Source: Entomohabitans teleogrylli (GTDB taxonomy: Bacteria > Pseudomonadota > Gammaproteobacteria > Enterobacterales > Enterobacteriaceae). Taken from it: DNA of 64,000 nt. The position numbers and the translations under genes were made by a program. The stretch covers positions 62,001 through 126,000 of the forward strand of contig NZ_LLXO01000007.1 in assembly GCF_001484765.1 (NCBI RefSeq), in the 5' to 3' direction. This document shows positions 19,561-29,770 of this stretch, piece by piece. The notes beneath the pieces are model-generated. The model made no database searches. It was not told where the DNA came from and was given only the letters and a program-made list of their open reading frames with translations. How positions within the stretch are numbered: position 1 is the stretch's first letter; the number at the start of each line of letters is the position of its first letter.

Positions 19561-22410
19561 ATGAGTGACTATAAATCTACCCTGAATTTGCCGGAAACAG
19601 GGTTCCCGATGCGCGGCGATCTCGCTAAGCGCGAACCGGGTATGCTGGCGCGCTGGAATGGTGATGACCTGTACGGCATCATCCGTAATGCGAAGAAAGG
19701 CAAAAAGACCTTTATTCTGCATGATGGCCCTCCGTATGCGAACGGCAGCATTCATATTGGTCACGCGGTTAACAAGATTCTCAAAGACATTATCGTTAAG
19801 TCCAAAGGGCTGGCGGGCTATGATTCGCCTTATGTTCCGGGCTGGGACTGCCATGGGTTGCCTATCGAACTGAAAGTAGAACAGCTTATCGGCAAACCGG
19901 GCGAGAAAGTTTCCGCCAGCGAATTTCGCGCCGCCTGCCGTAAATATGCCGCCGAGCAGGTGGAAGGCCAGCGTAACGACTTTATCCGCCTGGGCGTGCT
20001 GGGAGACTGGGCGCATCCGTATCTGACCATGGAATACCAGACGGAAGCGAACATCATCCGCGCGCTGGGCAAGATAATCGCCAACGGCCATCTGCATAAA
20101 GGGGCCAAACCGGTGCACTGGTGTGTGGACTGCCGATCGGCGCTGGCTGAGGCGGAAGTGGAGTACTACGACAAAACCTCCCCGTCTGTCTATGTCGCTT
20201 TCCACGCCGTGGATAGCGCCGCAGTGGCGGCGAAATTCGGCGTATCTGCCGTAGACGGCCCGCTGTCGCTGGTTATCTGGACCACCACCCCGTGGACTCT
20301 GCCGGCTAACCGCGCTATCTCGCTGCATCCGGAGTTTGACTATGCGCTGGTGCAGGCCAAAGGCCAGGCGCTGATTGTCGCCAAAGATTTAGTGGAAAGC
20401 GTGATGAAGAGCGCGCAGATCGACGACTGGCAAATCCTCGGGACCGCTAAAGGCGCAGAGCTGGAACTGCTGCGCTTTACGCATCCGTTTATGGGTTTTG
20501 ATGTGCCGGTGATCCTTGGCGATCACGTCACTCTCGATGCCGGTACCGGCGCGGTGCATACCGCGGGCGGCCACGGTCCGGATGACTATAATATCAGTCT
20601 CAAGTACGGTCTGGAGATAGCTAACCCGGTGGGGCCGGACGGCTGTTTCCTGCCGGGAACTTACCCGACGCTGGACGGCGTAATGGTCTTTAAGGCCAAT
20701 GACGTTATCGTGGAACTGCTGCGCGAAAAAGGCGTGCTGCTGCATGTTGAAAAACTGCTGCACAGCTACCCGCACTGCTGGCGCCACAAAACGCCGATCA
20801 TTTTCCGCGCCACGCCGCAGTGGTTTATCAGCATGGATCAGAAAGGGCTACGCATTCAGTCCCTGAAAGAAATCGATCGCATCGAGCAGCAAGGGCTGGC
20901 GCAGCAGAACCTCAGCGGTTGGATCCCGGCCTGGGGTAAGGCGCGTATCGAATCCATGGTCGCCAACCGTCCGGACTGGTGTATCTCTCGCCAGCGTACC
21001 TGGGGCGTGCCGATGGCGCTGTTTGTCCATAAAGATACCGAAGAGCTGCATCCGCGCACTCAGGAACTGATGGAAGCGGTCGCCCAACGCGTGGAGCAGG
21101 GCGGCATTCAGGCGTGGTGGGATCTGGATCCAAAAGAGATTCTCGGCGACGAAGCCGACAGTTACGTGAAAGTGCCGGACACGCTCGATGTCTGGTTCGA
21201 CTCCGGCTCTACCAGCTTCTCGGTGGTGGATGCGCGTCCGGAGTTTGGCGGCCATCCGGCGGATATGTATCTGGAAGGCTCCGATCAGCATCGCGGCTGG
21301 TTTATGTCCTCGCTGATGATCGGCGTGGCGATGAAAGGCAAAGCGCCGTATCGCCAGGTCCTGACCCACGGCTTTACCGTCGACGGTCAGGGCCGCAAGA
21401 TGTCCAAATCGATCGGGAATACCGTGTCGCCGCAGGATGTGATGAACAAACTGGGCGCGGATATCCTGCGTCTGTGGGTAGCCTCCACCGACTACACCGG
21501 CGAAATGGCGGTATCTGACGAGATCCTCAAGCGTGCGGCGGATGCCTATCGCCGTATCCGCAATACCGCCCGCTTCCTGTTGGCTAATCTCAACGGTTTC
21601 GATCCGCGTAAAGATATGGTGAAACCGGAAGAGATGGTGGTGCTGGATCGCTGGGCGGTGGGTTGCGCACAGGCGGCGCAGGCGGACATTGTTCAGTCCT
21701 ATGAGGATTATGATTTCCACGAAGTGGTACAGCGTCTGATGCGCTTCTGCTCGGTGGAAATGGGCTCGTTCTACCTCGACATCATTAAAGACCGTCAGTA
21801 CACCGCGAAGGCCGACAGTGTGGCGCGCCGCAGTTGCCAGACCGCGCTGTATCATATCGCCGAAGCGCTGGTGCGCTGGATGGCGCCGATCCTGTCGTTT
21901 ACCGCCGACGAGATCTGGAGCTACCTGCCTGGCGAACGCGACCAGTATGTCTTCACTGGCGAGTGGTACGATGGCCTGTTCGGACTGTCGGAAAATGAAG
22001 CCATGAACGACAATTACTGGGACGAGCTGCTGCAAGTGCGCGGCGAAGTGAACAAGGTCATCGAACAGGCGCGCGCCGACAAACGTCTCGGCGGTTCGCT
22101 GGAAGCGGCGGTAACACTGTATGCGCAGCCGGAGCTGGCGGCGAAGCTGACGGCGCTGGGCGATGAACTGCGATTTGTCCTGTTGACGTCCGGGGCGCAG
22201 GTTGCCGATTATGCTGCGGCGCCGGCCGATGCCCAACAGAGCGAACTGCTCAAAGGGCTGAAAGTCGCGCTGCAAAAAGCCGAAGGTGAGAAGTGCCCGC
22301 GCTGCTGGCACTATACCACCGATGTCGGCAAGGTTGCGGGGCACGCAGATATCTGCGGTCGCTGTGTCAGTAACGTCGCCGGCGACGGCGAAAAACGTAA
22401 GTTTGCCTGA
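19561..22410 (+). CDS. ileS: Isoleucyl-tRNA synthetase
   Basis: This class I synthetase charges tRNA-Ile and edits misactivated valine. The 949-residue protein has the HIGH signature (GSIHIGH, about residues 62-68), the KMSKS loop starting at Lys613, the central CP1 editing domain, and the C-terminal zinc site CPRCWHY...CGRCV. The TGA stop shares its last base with the lspA ATG. It is slightly longer than the 938-residue E. coli enzyme. Confidence 0.98.
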   Translation: MSDYKSTLNLPETGFPMRGDLAKREPGMLARWNGDDLYGIIRNAKKGKKTFILHDGPPYANGSIHIGHAVNKILKDIIVKSKGLAGYDSPYVPGWDCHGLPIELKVEQLIGKPGEKVSASEFRAACRKYAAEQVEGQRNDFIRLGVLGDWAHPYLTMEYQTEANIIRALGKIIANGHLHKGAKPVHWCVDCRSALAEAEVEYYDKTSPSVYVAFHAVDSAAVAAKFGVSAVDGPLSLVIWTTTPWTLPANRAISLHPEFDYALVQAKGQALIVAKDLVESVMKSAQIDDWQILGTAKGAELELLRFTHPFMGFDVPVILGDHVTLDAGTGAVHTAGGHGPDDYNISLKYGLEIANPVGPDGCFLPGTYPTLDGVMVFKANDVIVELLREKGVLLHVEKLLHSYPHCWRHKTPIIFRATPQWFISMDQKGLRIQSLKEIDRIEQQGLAQQNLSGWIPAWGKARIESMVANRPDWCISRQRTWGVPMALFVHKDTEELHPRTQELMEAVAQRVEQGGIQAWWDLDPKEILGDEADSYVKVPDTLDVWFDSGSTSFSVVDARPEFGGHPADMYLEGSDQHRGWFMSSLMIGVAMKGKAPYRQVLTHGFTVDGQGRKMSKSIGNTVSPQDVMNKLGADILRLWVASTDYTGEMAVSDEILKRAADAYRRIRNTARFLLANLNGFDPRKDMVKPEEMVVLDRWAVGCAQAAQADIVQSYEDYDFHEVVQRLMRFCSVEMGSFYLDIIKDRQYTAKADSVARRSCQTALYHIAEALVRWMAPILSFTADEIWSYLPGERDQYVFTGEWYDGLFGLSENEAMNDNYWDELLQVRGEVNKVIEQARADKRLGGSLEAAVTLYAQPELAAKLTALGDELRFVLLTSGAQVADYAAAPADAQQSELLKGLKVALQKAEGEKCPRCWHYTTDVGKVAGHADICGRCVSNVAGDGEKRKFA

Positions 22411-22913
22411 TGAGTAAACCGATTCTTTCTACCGGGTTGCGCTGGCTGTGGCTGGCGCTGTTAGTACTGGCAGTGGACCTGGGGGTCAAACAGTGGGTCA
22501 TGAATAATTTCCAGCTGTATGAAACCCGGGCGCTGATTCCGTTTTTCAACCTGCATTATGCGCATAACCCGGGGGCGGCATTCAGTTTCCTGGCCGGTGA
22601 AGATGGCTGGCAGCGCTGGTTCTTCGCCGGTATCGCCATCGGTATTGCGCTGGTGCTGCTGGTGTTGATGTACCGGGCGAAGGGAAGTCAGAAGCTGAAT
22701 AATATTGCCTATGCGCTGATTATTGGCGGCGCGCTGGGTAATCTGTTCGATCGTATGGTGCACGGCTTTGTGGTCGATATGATCGATTTTTATGTCGGCA
22801 ACTGGCATTTCCCGACCTTTAACATCGCTGATACCGCCATCTGTATTGGCGCGGCGCTGATTGTGCTGGAAGGTTTTTTTGTCCCTTCCACGAAAACTGA
22901 ACAAAAAGGGTAA
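22410..22913 (+). CDS. lspA: Lipoprotein signal peptidase (signal peptidase II)
   Basis: This inner-membrane aspartyl protease removes signal peptides from diacylglyceryl-modified prolipoproteins. The 167-residue protein has four helices and the catalytic aspartates Asp123 (VVDMIDFY) and Asp141 (FNIADTAI). Its ATG overlaps the ileS stop by one base, implying translational coupling. fkpB follows after three bases. Confidence 0.97.
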   Translation: MSKPILSTGLRWLWLALLVLAVDLGVKQWVMNNFQLYETRALIPFFNLHYAHNPGAAFSFLAGEDGWQRWFFAGIAIGIALVLLVLMYRAKGSQKLNNIAYALIIGGALGNLFDRMVHGFVVDMIDFYVGNWHFPTFNIADTAICIGAALIVLEGFFVPSTKTEQKG

Positions 22914-22916
22914 GTC

Positions 22917-23387
22917 ATGGCAGAGTCGATACAGAGCAACAGCGCGGTGCTGGTGCATTTCACGCTGAAACTCGACGATGGCTCCACCGCCGAGTCAACC
23001 CGCAATAACGGCAAACCGGCGCTGTTCCGCCTTGGGGACAGCAGCCTGTCGGAAGGTCTGGAGCAGCATTTGTTGGGGCTGAAAGTCGGCGCCAAAACTG
23101 ACTTTACCCTGCCTCCGGAGGCGGCTTTCGGCGTGCCGAGTCCGGACCTGATCCAGTATTTTTCGCGCCGCGATTTTATTGATGCCGGCGAGCCGGAAAT
23201 CGGCGCGATCATGTTGTTTACCGCTATGGATGGCAGCGAAATGCCCGGCGTGGTACGGGAAATCAGCGGCGACTCGGTCACCGTGGATTTCAACCATCCG
23301 CTGGCCGGGCACACCGTCCATTTTGATATTGAAGTACTGGAGATAGACCCGGTACTGGAGGCAGTGAATGCAGATTCTGTTGGCTAA
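22917..23387 (+). CDS. fkpB: FKBP-type peptidyl-prolyl isomerase
   Basis: The SlyD/FkpB-type prolyl isomerase has 156 residues, an FKBP fold interrupted by an insert-in-flap chaperone domain ([12 protein letters not shown] region). The first 149 residues align with E. coli FkpB to LEA; here the frame continues with VNADSVG before TAA, so the gene overlaps ispH by 20 bases. In E. coli it stops before ispH. The extension is probably a harmless loss of the ancestral stop. Confidence 0.94.
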   Translation: MAESIQSNSAVLVHFTLKLDDGSTAESTRNNGKPALFRLGDSSLSEGLEQHLLGLKVGAKTDFTLPPEAAFGVPSPDLIQYFSRRDFIDAGEPEIGAIMLFTAMDGSEMPGVVREISGDSVTVDFNHPLAGHTVHFDIEVLEIDPVLEAVNADSVG

Positions 23388-24318
23388 TCCCCGGGGCTTT
23401 TGTGCCGGGGTTGACCGCGCTATCAGCATCGTGGAGAACGCGCTGGCGATTTACGGCGCGCCTATCTATGTTCGCCATGAGGTGGTACACAACCGCTACG
23501 TGGTGGACAGCCTGCGCCAGCGCGGCGCCATCTTTATTGAGCAAATCAGCGAAGTGCCGGATGGCTCGATCCTGATTTTCTCAGCCCACGGCGTCTCCCA
23601 GGCGGTGCGCAATGAGGCGAAAAACCGCGATCTGACGGTGTTCGACGCTACCTGCCCACTGGTAACCAAAGTCCATATGGAAGTGGCGCGCGCCAGCCGC
23701 CGTGGGGAAGAATCGATTCTCATTGGTCACGCCGGCCACCCGGAAGTTGAAGGCACCATGGGCCAGTACAGTAATCCGCAAGGGGGCATGTACCTGGTGG
23801 AGTCGCCGGAAGATGTCTGGAAGTTAACCGTCAAAGATGAGGCGAACCTCTCTTTTATGACCCAGACCACGCTGTCGGTGGACGATACGTCTGATGTTAT
23901 CGACGCCCTGCGCCAGCGTTTCCCGAAGATCGTCGGGCCGCGTAAAGACGACATCTGCTATGCCACCACTAACCGTCAGGAAGCTGTACGGGCGCTGGCG
24001 GCGCAAGCGGATGTGGTGCTGGTGGTCGGTTCCAAAAATTCGTCGAACTCCAACCGGCTGGCGGAACTGGCGCAGCGGATGGGCAAAACAGCCTGGCTTA
24101 TCGACGACGCTTCGGATATCCAGCCTTCGTGGATTGCCGGCGCCGCCTGCGTCGGGGTAACCGCCGGGGCATCGGCGCCGGATATTCTGGTGCAGAATGT
24201 CCTGGCGCGTCTGCGTAACCTGGGGGGCACCGAGGTGCAGGAATTGACCGGTCGCGAAGAGAACATTGTTTTTGAAGTACCCAAAGAACTGCGTGTGGAT
24301 GTTCGTGAAGTAGAGTAA
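23368..24318 (+). CDS. ispH: 4-hydroxy-3-methylbut-2-enyl diphosphate reductase
   Basis: IspH performs the last step of the MEP isoprenoid pathway, reducing HMBPP to IPP and DMAPP with a 4Fe-4S cluster. The 316-residue protein begins [19 protein letters not shown] with cluster ligand Cys12; further conserved cysteines are in FDATCPLV and DDICYATT. Its start lies inside the 3' end of fkpB. A strong terminator follows. Confidence 0.97.
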   Translation: MQILLANPRGFCAGVDRAISIVENALAIYGAPIYVRHEVVHNRYVVDSLRQRGAIFIEQISEVPDGSILIFSAHGVSQAVRNEAKNRDLTVFDATCPLVTKVHMEVARASRRGEESILIGHAGHPEVEGTMGQYSNPQGGMYLVESPEDVWKLTVKDEANLSFMTQTTLSVDDTSDVIDALRQRFPKIVGPRKDDICYATTNRQEAVRALAAQADVVLVVGSKNSSNSNRLAELAQRMGKTAWLIDDASDIQPSWIAGAACVGVTAGASAPDILVQNVLARLRNLGGTEVQELTGREENIVFEVPKELRVDVREVE

Positions 24319-24344
24319 CGCTTTACGTTCTGCGATATGAGAAG

Positions 24345-24378
24345 ATGCCAGGCGATGTGATGTCGCCTGGCATTTTTT
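24345..24378 (+). terminator. ispH terminator
   Basis: ATGCCAGGCGA (24345-24355) pairs perfectly with TCGCCTGGCAT (24363-24373) and is followed by six T residues ending at 24378. The rihC ribosome site starts three bases later. Confidence 0.92.
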
Positions 24379-24390
24379 ATGGAGGATGTA

Positions 24391-25308
24391 ATGAGCAGGA
24401 TCCCCGTTATTCTGGATACCGACCCCGGCATTGACGATGCCGCGGCCATCGCCGCCGCGCTGTTTGCCCCGCAACTGGATGTCCGGTTGTTGACCACTGT
24501 CGCCGGTAATGTCGGTATAGAAAAAACCACCCGCAACGCGCTGCAACTGCTTCATTTCTGGAACCGGGACATTCCGGTCGCCAGAGGGGCGGCATCACCG
24601 CTGGTTCGTGCGCCGGGGGATGCCGCCAGTGTGCACGGCGAATCCGGAATGGAAGGCTATGCATTTGTTGAGCATCAGCGCCAGCCGCTGGCGCTGCCGG
24701 CGTTCGAAGCGATTTATCAGCAACTGCAGGCCAGCGATGAGCCGCTGACGCTGGTGGCGATTGGTCCGTTGACCAATATTGCTCTGCTGCTGATTCAGTA
24801 CCCGGACTGCGTGGCGAAAATTAAACGCCTGGTGATTATGGGCGGCTCGGCGGGGCGCGGTAACTACACGCCGAATGCCGAGTTTAATATCGCTATCGAT
24901 CCGGAAGCGGCGGCGAAAGTCTTCGCCAGCGGCCTGGAAATAGTCATGTGCGGTCTGGATGTGACCAACCACGCGCTGCTGGATCCGCTATATCTGGCGC
25001 AACTGCCGGAGATTAACCGTACCGGGAAAATGCTCCACGCGTTGTTCAGCCACTATCGCAGCGGCAGTATGAGCCGTGGACTGAAGATGCATGACCTGTG
25101 CGCCATCGCCTGGCTGGTAAAACCGGAGCTGTTCACGCTGCAGCCCTGCTTTGTGGCGGTAGAAACCCACGGTGAATACACCGCAGGGACCACGGTGGTG
25201 GATATTGAGAATCGCCTGAAGCGCCCGGCGAATGTCCAGGTTGCGCTACAACTGGATGTCGCTGGATTTCAGGCGTGGGTCGCGCAGGTCATTGCGTTGG
25301 CGCCCTGA
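24391..25308 (+). CDS. rihC: Ribonucleoside hydrolase RihC
   Basis: RihC hydrolyses purine and pyrimidine ribonucleosides to base and ribose. I start it at ATG 24391, five bases after GGAGG, giving 305 residues ([18 protein letters not shown]), close to E. coli's 304; an earlier ATG at 24379 has no such site. The calcium-binding DTDPGIDD motif, MGGSAGRGN and the catalytic-region HDLCAIAW segment are present. It follows the ispH terminator and so has its own promoter or depends on read-through. Confidence 0.95.
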   Translation: MSRIPVILDTDPGIDDAAAIAAALFAPQLDVRLLTTVAGNVGIEKTTRNALQLLHFWNRDIPVARGAASPLVRAPGDAASVHGESGMEGYAFVEHQRQPLALPAFEAIYQQLQASDEPLTLVAIGPLTNIALLLIQYPDCVAKIKRLVIMGGSAGRGNYTPNAEFNIAIDPEAAAKVFASGLEIVMCGLDVTNHALLDPLYLAQLPEINRTGKMLHALFSHYRSGSMSRGLKMHDLCAIAWLVKPELFTLQPCFVAVETHGEYTAGTTVVDIENRLKRPANVQVALQLDVAGFQAWVAQVIALAP

Positions 25309-25325
25309 GGGACGGGAGAGCAGGG

Positions 25326-26525
25326 ATGTTGGATTTGAAACGCGTGCTGTTGATGTGGCTGGCGATACCGGCGGTGTGCGGCGCGCAGAGCGTGGAATTT
25401 CCGGTATGGAGTAAAACGTTTCCCGGTCTGGTGGCGGGGAAAAAGGTCGAAGTTAACCTCGACAGGCGCGGTCCGCTGATTTCCGGCTACTACTGTTACG
25501 CTCCCTGCGCTGCGCAGAAGCGCTATGCCCTGAGACTGAGTGGCACCATTGACGGAAATGCCATCAATCTTGAAGAGCGCGATGAGAGCCGTAATGGCGC
25601 CCCTCTGACCGGATACTGGGCGCTGGCGCGCAATGGCGACGTCCTGACCGGCAACTGGAGTGACGCTGCGCGCTCCCGGCAGTCGGAAGTGGCGCTGAAG
25701 GAGCAGGTAGCGGCAAACGATCCCGGGCTGGAAATTCATCTGGTGGCGGACGCGTTGCCTGACCGGGAGCAGCAGGCGCGCTGTGGTGAGCCGCCGACAG
25801 TGTCGGCGATTAAGCTGTATAAAGACGGTCAATTGCTACAGACCCTGGAGACGGTGTCGCAGGGAACCTGCGATATGTTCCTTCCCGAATGGCAGGATGT
25901 GAATTTTGACGGCATACCGGACCTGATATTGGCGCAGTTTCTGCCTGCCGGGCCGAATATTCCTTACCAGACGTGGATCAATGATGGCCAGCGCTTTGTC
26001 GACGCGCCGCCCGATTTCCAGGAGATCACCTCGCCGGATTTTGATGCGCAGCATCAGCGGATCACCAGTTTCTGGCGCGGCAGTTGTTGCAGCCATGGGG
26101 TGAATGTGTACCGCTGGAATGGTGATGATGTTGAACTGGTGGAGGAAGGGAGCAGCTATACTCAGCCTGTATTGATCGAGGGAGTCGCGTATGGCTGTTA
26201 CGTGGTTCCCGGATATCGCCAGGGCCATGTGATTTGGCCGCTACAGGAGCGTAATGGCAAATTAACGCCGTTTCCTCTTGATAAAGAAGTGTGTGACGAA
26301 CTGATAGACATCATGGGCGTTCAGACGGTGATCCAGCGCGCTGACGATCCGCTCGTGGTACGTACCGAGACGCCGGGCTGGCAGAAAACCGACAGCGCCG
26401 ATGGGCCGCGCTGGTGTCCGGAGGTGCCGTTCCTCGATGGCGATAAGATCACCCGCAAAGTGTTAAACCAGCCTGCAGATCTGGAAAAGTTCTGCCAGAC
26501 CGAAAATCCACAGGGGGGATCATGA
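25326..26525 (+). CDS. Exported XAC2610-related protein, function unknown
   Basis: Start at ATG 25326 gives 399 residues with a short signal peptide (KRVLLMWLAIPAVCGAQS). The middle has a calcium-binding-like FG-GAP/VCBS signature, DVNFDGIPDLIL (about residues 196-207), followed by a paired-cysteine segment GSCCSHGVNVY; this region resembles XAC2610-related proteins. Several further cysteines suggest a disulphide-bonded periplasmic or outer-surface protein. The next gene overlaps its stop by four bases (ATGA), so the two are probably co-expressed. E. coli lacks this gene here. No function is assigned. Confidence 0.7.
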   Translation: MLDLKRVLLMWLAIPAVCGAQSVEFPVWSKTFPGLVAGKKVEVNLDRRGPLISGYYCYAPCAAQKRYALRLSGTIDGNAINLEERDESRNGAPLTGYWALARNGDVLTGNWSDAARSRQSEVALKEQVAANDPGLEIHLVADALPDREQQARCGEPPTVSAIKLYKDGQLLQTLETVSQGTCDMFLPEWQDVNFDGIPDLILAQFLPAGPNIPYQTWINDGQRFVDAPPDFQEITSPDFDAQHQRITSFWRGSCCSHGVNVYRWNGDDVELVEEGSSYTQPVLIEGVAYGCYVVPGYRQGHVIWPLQERNGKLTPFPLDKEVCDELIDIMGVQTVIQRADDPLVVRTETPGWQKTDSADGPRWCPEVPFLDGDKITRKVLNQPADLEKFCQTENPQGGS

Positions 26526-27232
26526 CCGGGTTTGAGCATAAAGTGGCCGTGGTGACCGGCGGTGCGAGCGGTATCGGTAAAACCATTGCCGATGAGTTTG
26601 CGCGCGCCGGCGCGACGGTGTGTGTCATCGACCGGCAGCCGGGGCCGTGGTTCAGCGGCGATCTGGCGGATGAAGCGGTGCTTAATCGCTTTGCCGATGA
26701 GGTCATCGATCGTCACGGCGCGGTGGATTTCCTGATCAATAACGCGATGATGATGAATGGCGGTATTGAAAACCTGAGCTGGGCGCAGTTTAACGAGGCG
26801 CTGCACGTCGGCGTCAGCGCGCCATTCTGGCTGACCAAACGCTTTGCGGCGCACTTTCGCCCCGGGGCATCCATCGTCAATATCTCTTCTTCCCGGGATC
26901 GGATGAGTCAGCCGAACACCGAGAGCTATACCGCCGCCAAAGGCGGGATCGCCGCTCTGACGCATGCGCTGGCGGTGAGTCTGGCGGGGCGGGTCAGAGT
27001 GAACTCCATTTCGCCAGGCTGGATAGATACCGGTTTTCGCCACTACAGCGGGCCGGACGCCAGCCAGCATCCGGCGGGCAGGGTGGGTAATCCGCTGGAT
27101 ATTGCCCATATGGTGCTGTTTCTGTGCAGTGAGAAGGCGGGATTTATTACCGGCGAGAATATCTGTATTGATGGCGGGATGACCCGCCAGATGATTTATC
27201 ACAATGATTTCGACTGGACGCTGAACCGCTAA
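26522..27232 (+). CDS. Short-chain dehydrogenase/reductase (SDR) family oxidoreductase
   Basis: This 236-residue classical SDR has the nucleotide-binding motif TGGASGIG (residues 12-19), NNA (73-75), the catalytic serine region SSS (122-124), Tyr136 and Lys140 in YTAAK, and the C-terminal CIDGGM ending. The sequence gives no clue to substrate. It overlaps the exported-protein gene by four bases. A GC-rich inverted repeat, GACGGCG/CGCCGTC (27234-27240/27244-27250), follows immediately without a T-run, and the next 125 bases to citB show no gene. Confidence 0.88.
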   Translation: MTGFEHKVAVVTGGASGIGKTIADEFARAGATVCVIDRQPGPWFSGDLADEAVLNRFADEVIDRHGAVDFLINNAMMMNGGIENLSWAQFNEALHVGVSAPFWLTKRFAAHFRPGASIVNISSSRDRMSQPNTESYTAAKGGIAALTHALAVSLAGRVRVNSISPGWIDTGFRHYSGPDASQHPAGRVGNPLDIAHMVLFLCSEKAGFITGENICIDGGMTRQMIYHNDFDWTLNR

Positions 27233-27374
27233 TGACGGCGCGACGCCGTCGACTGTCGCACGCATGCCGGATCGCAGAGGGCGCCCGGACGACCGTCGTC
27301 GCGATGACTGGCGGAGTTGCTGGCGATAAACTCCCGATTCGCCGGCGCCCGGGACGGGGCGCTGGCGTAGCGCT

Positions 27375-28073
27375 TCATTGCGTCACGCTACTTTTTCCCC
27401 GGTAGATGCGTTCCGGCCTACCGACTTTACCGTAATGGATTTCCGCTTCCAGAAAATCGTCTTTGATTCCCTGTTCGAGATAGCGGCGAGCGGTGGTTTT
27501 GCTGCTGCCCAGCAGCCTGGCCAGCGACTCGGCGGTGTGTTCGGTTTCCTCGTCGCGGAATAACTGGCGAACCCGCGCCAGGGTGGTCTCATCAATTCCG
27601 CGCATCATCGGTGATGGAGACAGCGGGCACTCCTTAGCCTGGATGTTGAACAGCGCATCGACATGAGTCTGACTGGCCTGTTCGCTGGAACGCAGGGAAC
27701 TGCGGTAACGGGCAAAGCGTTCCAGCGCGTGCTGCAGGCGCTGATAATGCACCGGCTTAATCAGGTAATCAAAAACGCCAAGACGTATTGCTTCACTGAT
27801 GGTGTCCATATGATTGTCGGCGGTAATAAAAATGATTCGCCCGGTGTAATTGTTGCTGACCGTATATTTAATTAATTCGAGGCCTTTACCGTCAGGTAAA
27901 AAGTTGTCCAGCAGAATCAACTGGGGCTGGTAGATACGCAATAATTTTTGGGCGCTTTCCAGCTTGTCAGCGATTCCGACCACCTGATACTGGGAAAACT
28001 GTTTGATGGTATCGACCAGGATTTCCGCCAGCAGTGGCTCATCCTCTACAATGAGCGTGGTAATACTATCCAT
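27375..28073 (-). CDS. citB: Citrate-responsive response regulator CitB (DpiA type)
   Basis: CitB activates the citrate fermentation genes on phosphorylation by CitA. Start at rc(28071-28073) (MDSITTLIVEDE) gives 232 residues; the longer open frame upstream lies inside citA. The receiver domain has acidic Asp11-Glu12, phospho-acceptor Asp56 (LILLDNFLPDG) and the conserved lysine in DYLIKPVHY. The C-terminal winged-helix domain contains SKTTARRYLEQG. Start overlaps the end of citA by eight bases, and the pair is the last part of the citS-oadGAB-citAB unit. It closely matches Klebsiella CitB, and the E. coli counterpart is DpiA. Confidence 0.95.
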   Translation of the reverse strand: MDSITTLIVEDEPLLAEILVDTIKQFSQYQVVGIADKLESAQKLLRIYQPQLILLDNFLPDGKGLELIKYTVSNNYTGRIIFITADNHMDTISEAIRLGVFDYLIKPVHYQRLQHALERFARYRSSLRSSEQASQTHVDALFNIQAKECPLSPSPMMRGIDETTLARVRQLFRDEETEHTAESLARLLGSSKTTARRYLEQGIKDDFLEAEIHYGKVGRPERIYRGKSSVTQ

Positions 28074-29694
28074 GATGATTTTCTCTGGTGTGGGGAATAT
28101 ACAGGGTGAAGATGGTTCCATGCGGTATATTGTCTTCGATGACGATGGCGCCGCCAGCCTGAGTGACATAGCTGTGCACCAGCCAAAGTCCAATACCGTG
28201 ATCGCCGTTGCCGCTGGTGGTGACGCCGCGTTCAAAAATGCGTTCGCGAATGCGGTTATCAATGCCGGTCCCCTGGTCGGCCACTTCAATCACCACTTCC
28301 GGTCCTTCACTATTGATCAGGCACTCAATTTGCTTATTGCTCCCCGGGCGACGCAGGGTGGCGTTGTAGGCATTGTCCAGTAGATTACCGACAATCGAAA
28401 TCCACTCATTATTGCTCAGACTGCCCGGTAGGGTATCGATGTAACAACCAGGATCAAAAATCAGCTCCAGCCCCAGTTCTTTGGCCCGGTAATACTTGCC
28501 TATCAACAGACCCGCCAGGTGGTTGTTACGGAAATGGCGGGCAATGAAATCCAGCACCTTCTGGTGATGCTCAGACTGTTGCTGGATCAGCGCCAGCGCG
28601 TGATCGTAACGACGCAGATAGAGCAGGCCGGCGATGGTGGAGATCAGGTTGCGGTGTTCGTGGTGGACGGCGCGCAGGTTGTCGGCATATTGCTGGATTT
28701 GGCTGAGTTGCAGGCTCAGGGTATTGATATCGTCCTTACTGCGAAAACTGATCACCCAACCGTGCGGGACCCCGCTGAGGAACACCCCCATACGACTGGC
28801 GATCACTTTGATTTGGTTGAAGACCGCGATTTCATCTTTTTTATTGGCTTCTGAATGGCTGTGAAAAAAGCTGGCGGGCTGCACCACGCTGTCAATCGAT
28901 TCGCCGATCAGCGCCTGCTCCGGTTGCGAAAGATTGAGCAAACGGCGAGCGGTTTGATTGATGGCCGTAATACGATGCCGGGAGTCGATAGCGATAAGCC
29001 CCTCAAATACCGATTCAAACAGCACACTTTGCTGGCGCACCAGGCGGGCGAGCTGCCGGGGCTCCATATTCAACATTTGCTTTTTGATGTGCACCGAGAA
29101 CATCCAGCTACACAACAGCAGAAATAACAGCAACGCAGCCATTGGCATCACCAGGGAACTGAGCTGGAGATTGAGCCAGTTCTCCAGTTGTTCCATGGTA
29201 TAGCCTACCGAAACAATACCGATAACTTTGCCGCTGGCGTCCTGGATTGGCGATTTGCCGCGCAGCGACGATCCCAGCGATCCTTTGCGCACGGAGACGT
29301 AGCTTTGCGCTTTTACCAGTGCCGCCTCGTTGTCGCCGCCCTCCATGGGATTGCCAATCTTTTCCGGTTCGACGTGGTACAGGCGACGGCCAAATTCATC
29401 ACCCACGGTAATGTAGGTGGCGTCGGAAAACGAACGCATGGGTTCGATCAGCGCTTTGATGCTCGCCAGGTTATCCTCCTGCACCGCTTTTACCAGTTCC
29501 GGCATGGCGGAGATTTGCATGGCCTGAATCAGCGCCCGCTGCCCGACCTGGTAGTGGAGCCGTTCTTTAGTGGTATCCGTCAGATACCATGTGATAGCCA
29601 GAATCACTACCGCAGAGGTAAAAAGCAGCAGTAAAAAGATTCGGCTCTGGAAAGAGCGTTGGGTAAACCATGCTGTGATGCTTTTTTTCAACAT
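28066..29694 (-). CDS. citA: Citrate sensor histidine kinase CitA (DpiB type)
   Basis: This membrane sensor kinase binds periplasmic citrate and phosphorylates CitB. Start at ATG rc(29692-29694) (MLKKSITAWFTQRSF) gives 542 residues. Two transmembrane helices (about 19-39 and 176-198) flank a periplasmic PAS/CitAP domain in which RLYH (Arg104, His107) and RGK (Arg145, Lys147) correspond to the citrate ligands known from Klebsiella CitAP. A cytoplasmic PAS domain, the phospho-acceptor His345 in HEHRN, and the ATPase domain (NNEWISIVGNLLDNA, GIGLWLV) follow. The open frame extends 24 codons upstream, but MLKK fits the family. oadB ends 76 bases upstream. Confidence 0.95.
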   Translation of the reverse strand: MLKKSITAWFTQRSFQSRIFLLLLFTSAVVILAITWYLTDTTKERLHYQVGQRALIQAMQISAMPELVKAVQEDNLASIKALIEPMRSFSDATYITVGDEFGRRLYHVEPEKIGNPMEGGDNEAALVKAQSYVSVRKGSLGSSLRGKSPIQDASGKVIGIVSVGYTMEQLENWLNLQLSSLVMPMAALLLFLLLCSWMFSVHIKKQMLNMEPRQLARLVRQQSVLFESVFEGLIAIDSRHRITAINQTARRLLNLSQPEQALIGESIDSVVQPASFFHSHSEANKKDEIAVFNQIKVIASRMGVFLSGVPHGWVISFRSKDDINTLSLQLSQIQQYADNLRAVHHEHRNLISTIAGLLYLRRYDHALALIQQQSEHHQKVLDFIARHFRNNHLAGLLIGKYYRAKELGLELIFDPGCYIDTLPGSLSNNEWISIVGNLLDNAYNATLRRPGSNKQIECLINSEGPEVVIEVADQGTGIDNRIRERIFERGVTTSGNGDHGIGLWLVHSYVTQAGGAIVIEDNIPHGTIFTLYIPHTRENHHG

Positions 29695-29770
29695 ATCTGC
29701 ACAGAATTCGCATTTCTGCCCTGGATAGTACCTGAATGCCGGAGAAGTGGCGGCGACAGCCACCATGTTT

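Noticed and set aside
19243-20328. A 361-codon minus-strand frame across ribF-ileS
   Set aside because: It spans two well-supported genes on the other strand and resembles no protein family.
20848-22344. A 498-codon minus-strand frame opposite ileS
   Set aside because: Shadow of ileS; no signature of a real protein and no supporting start.
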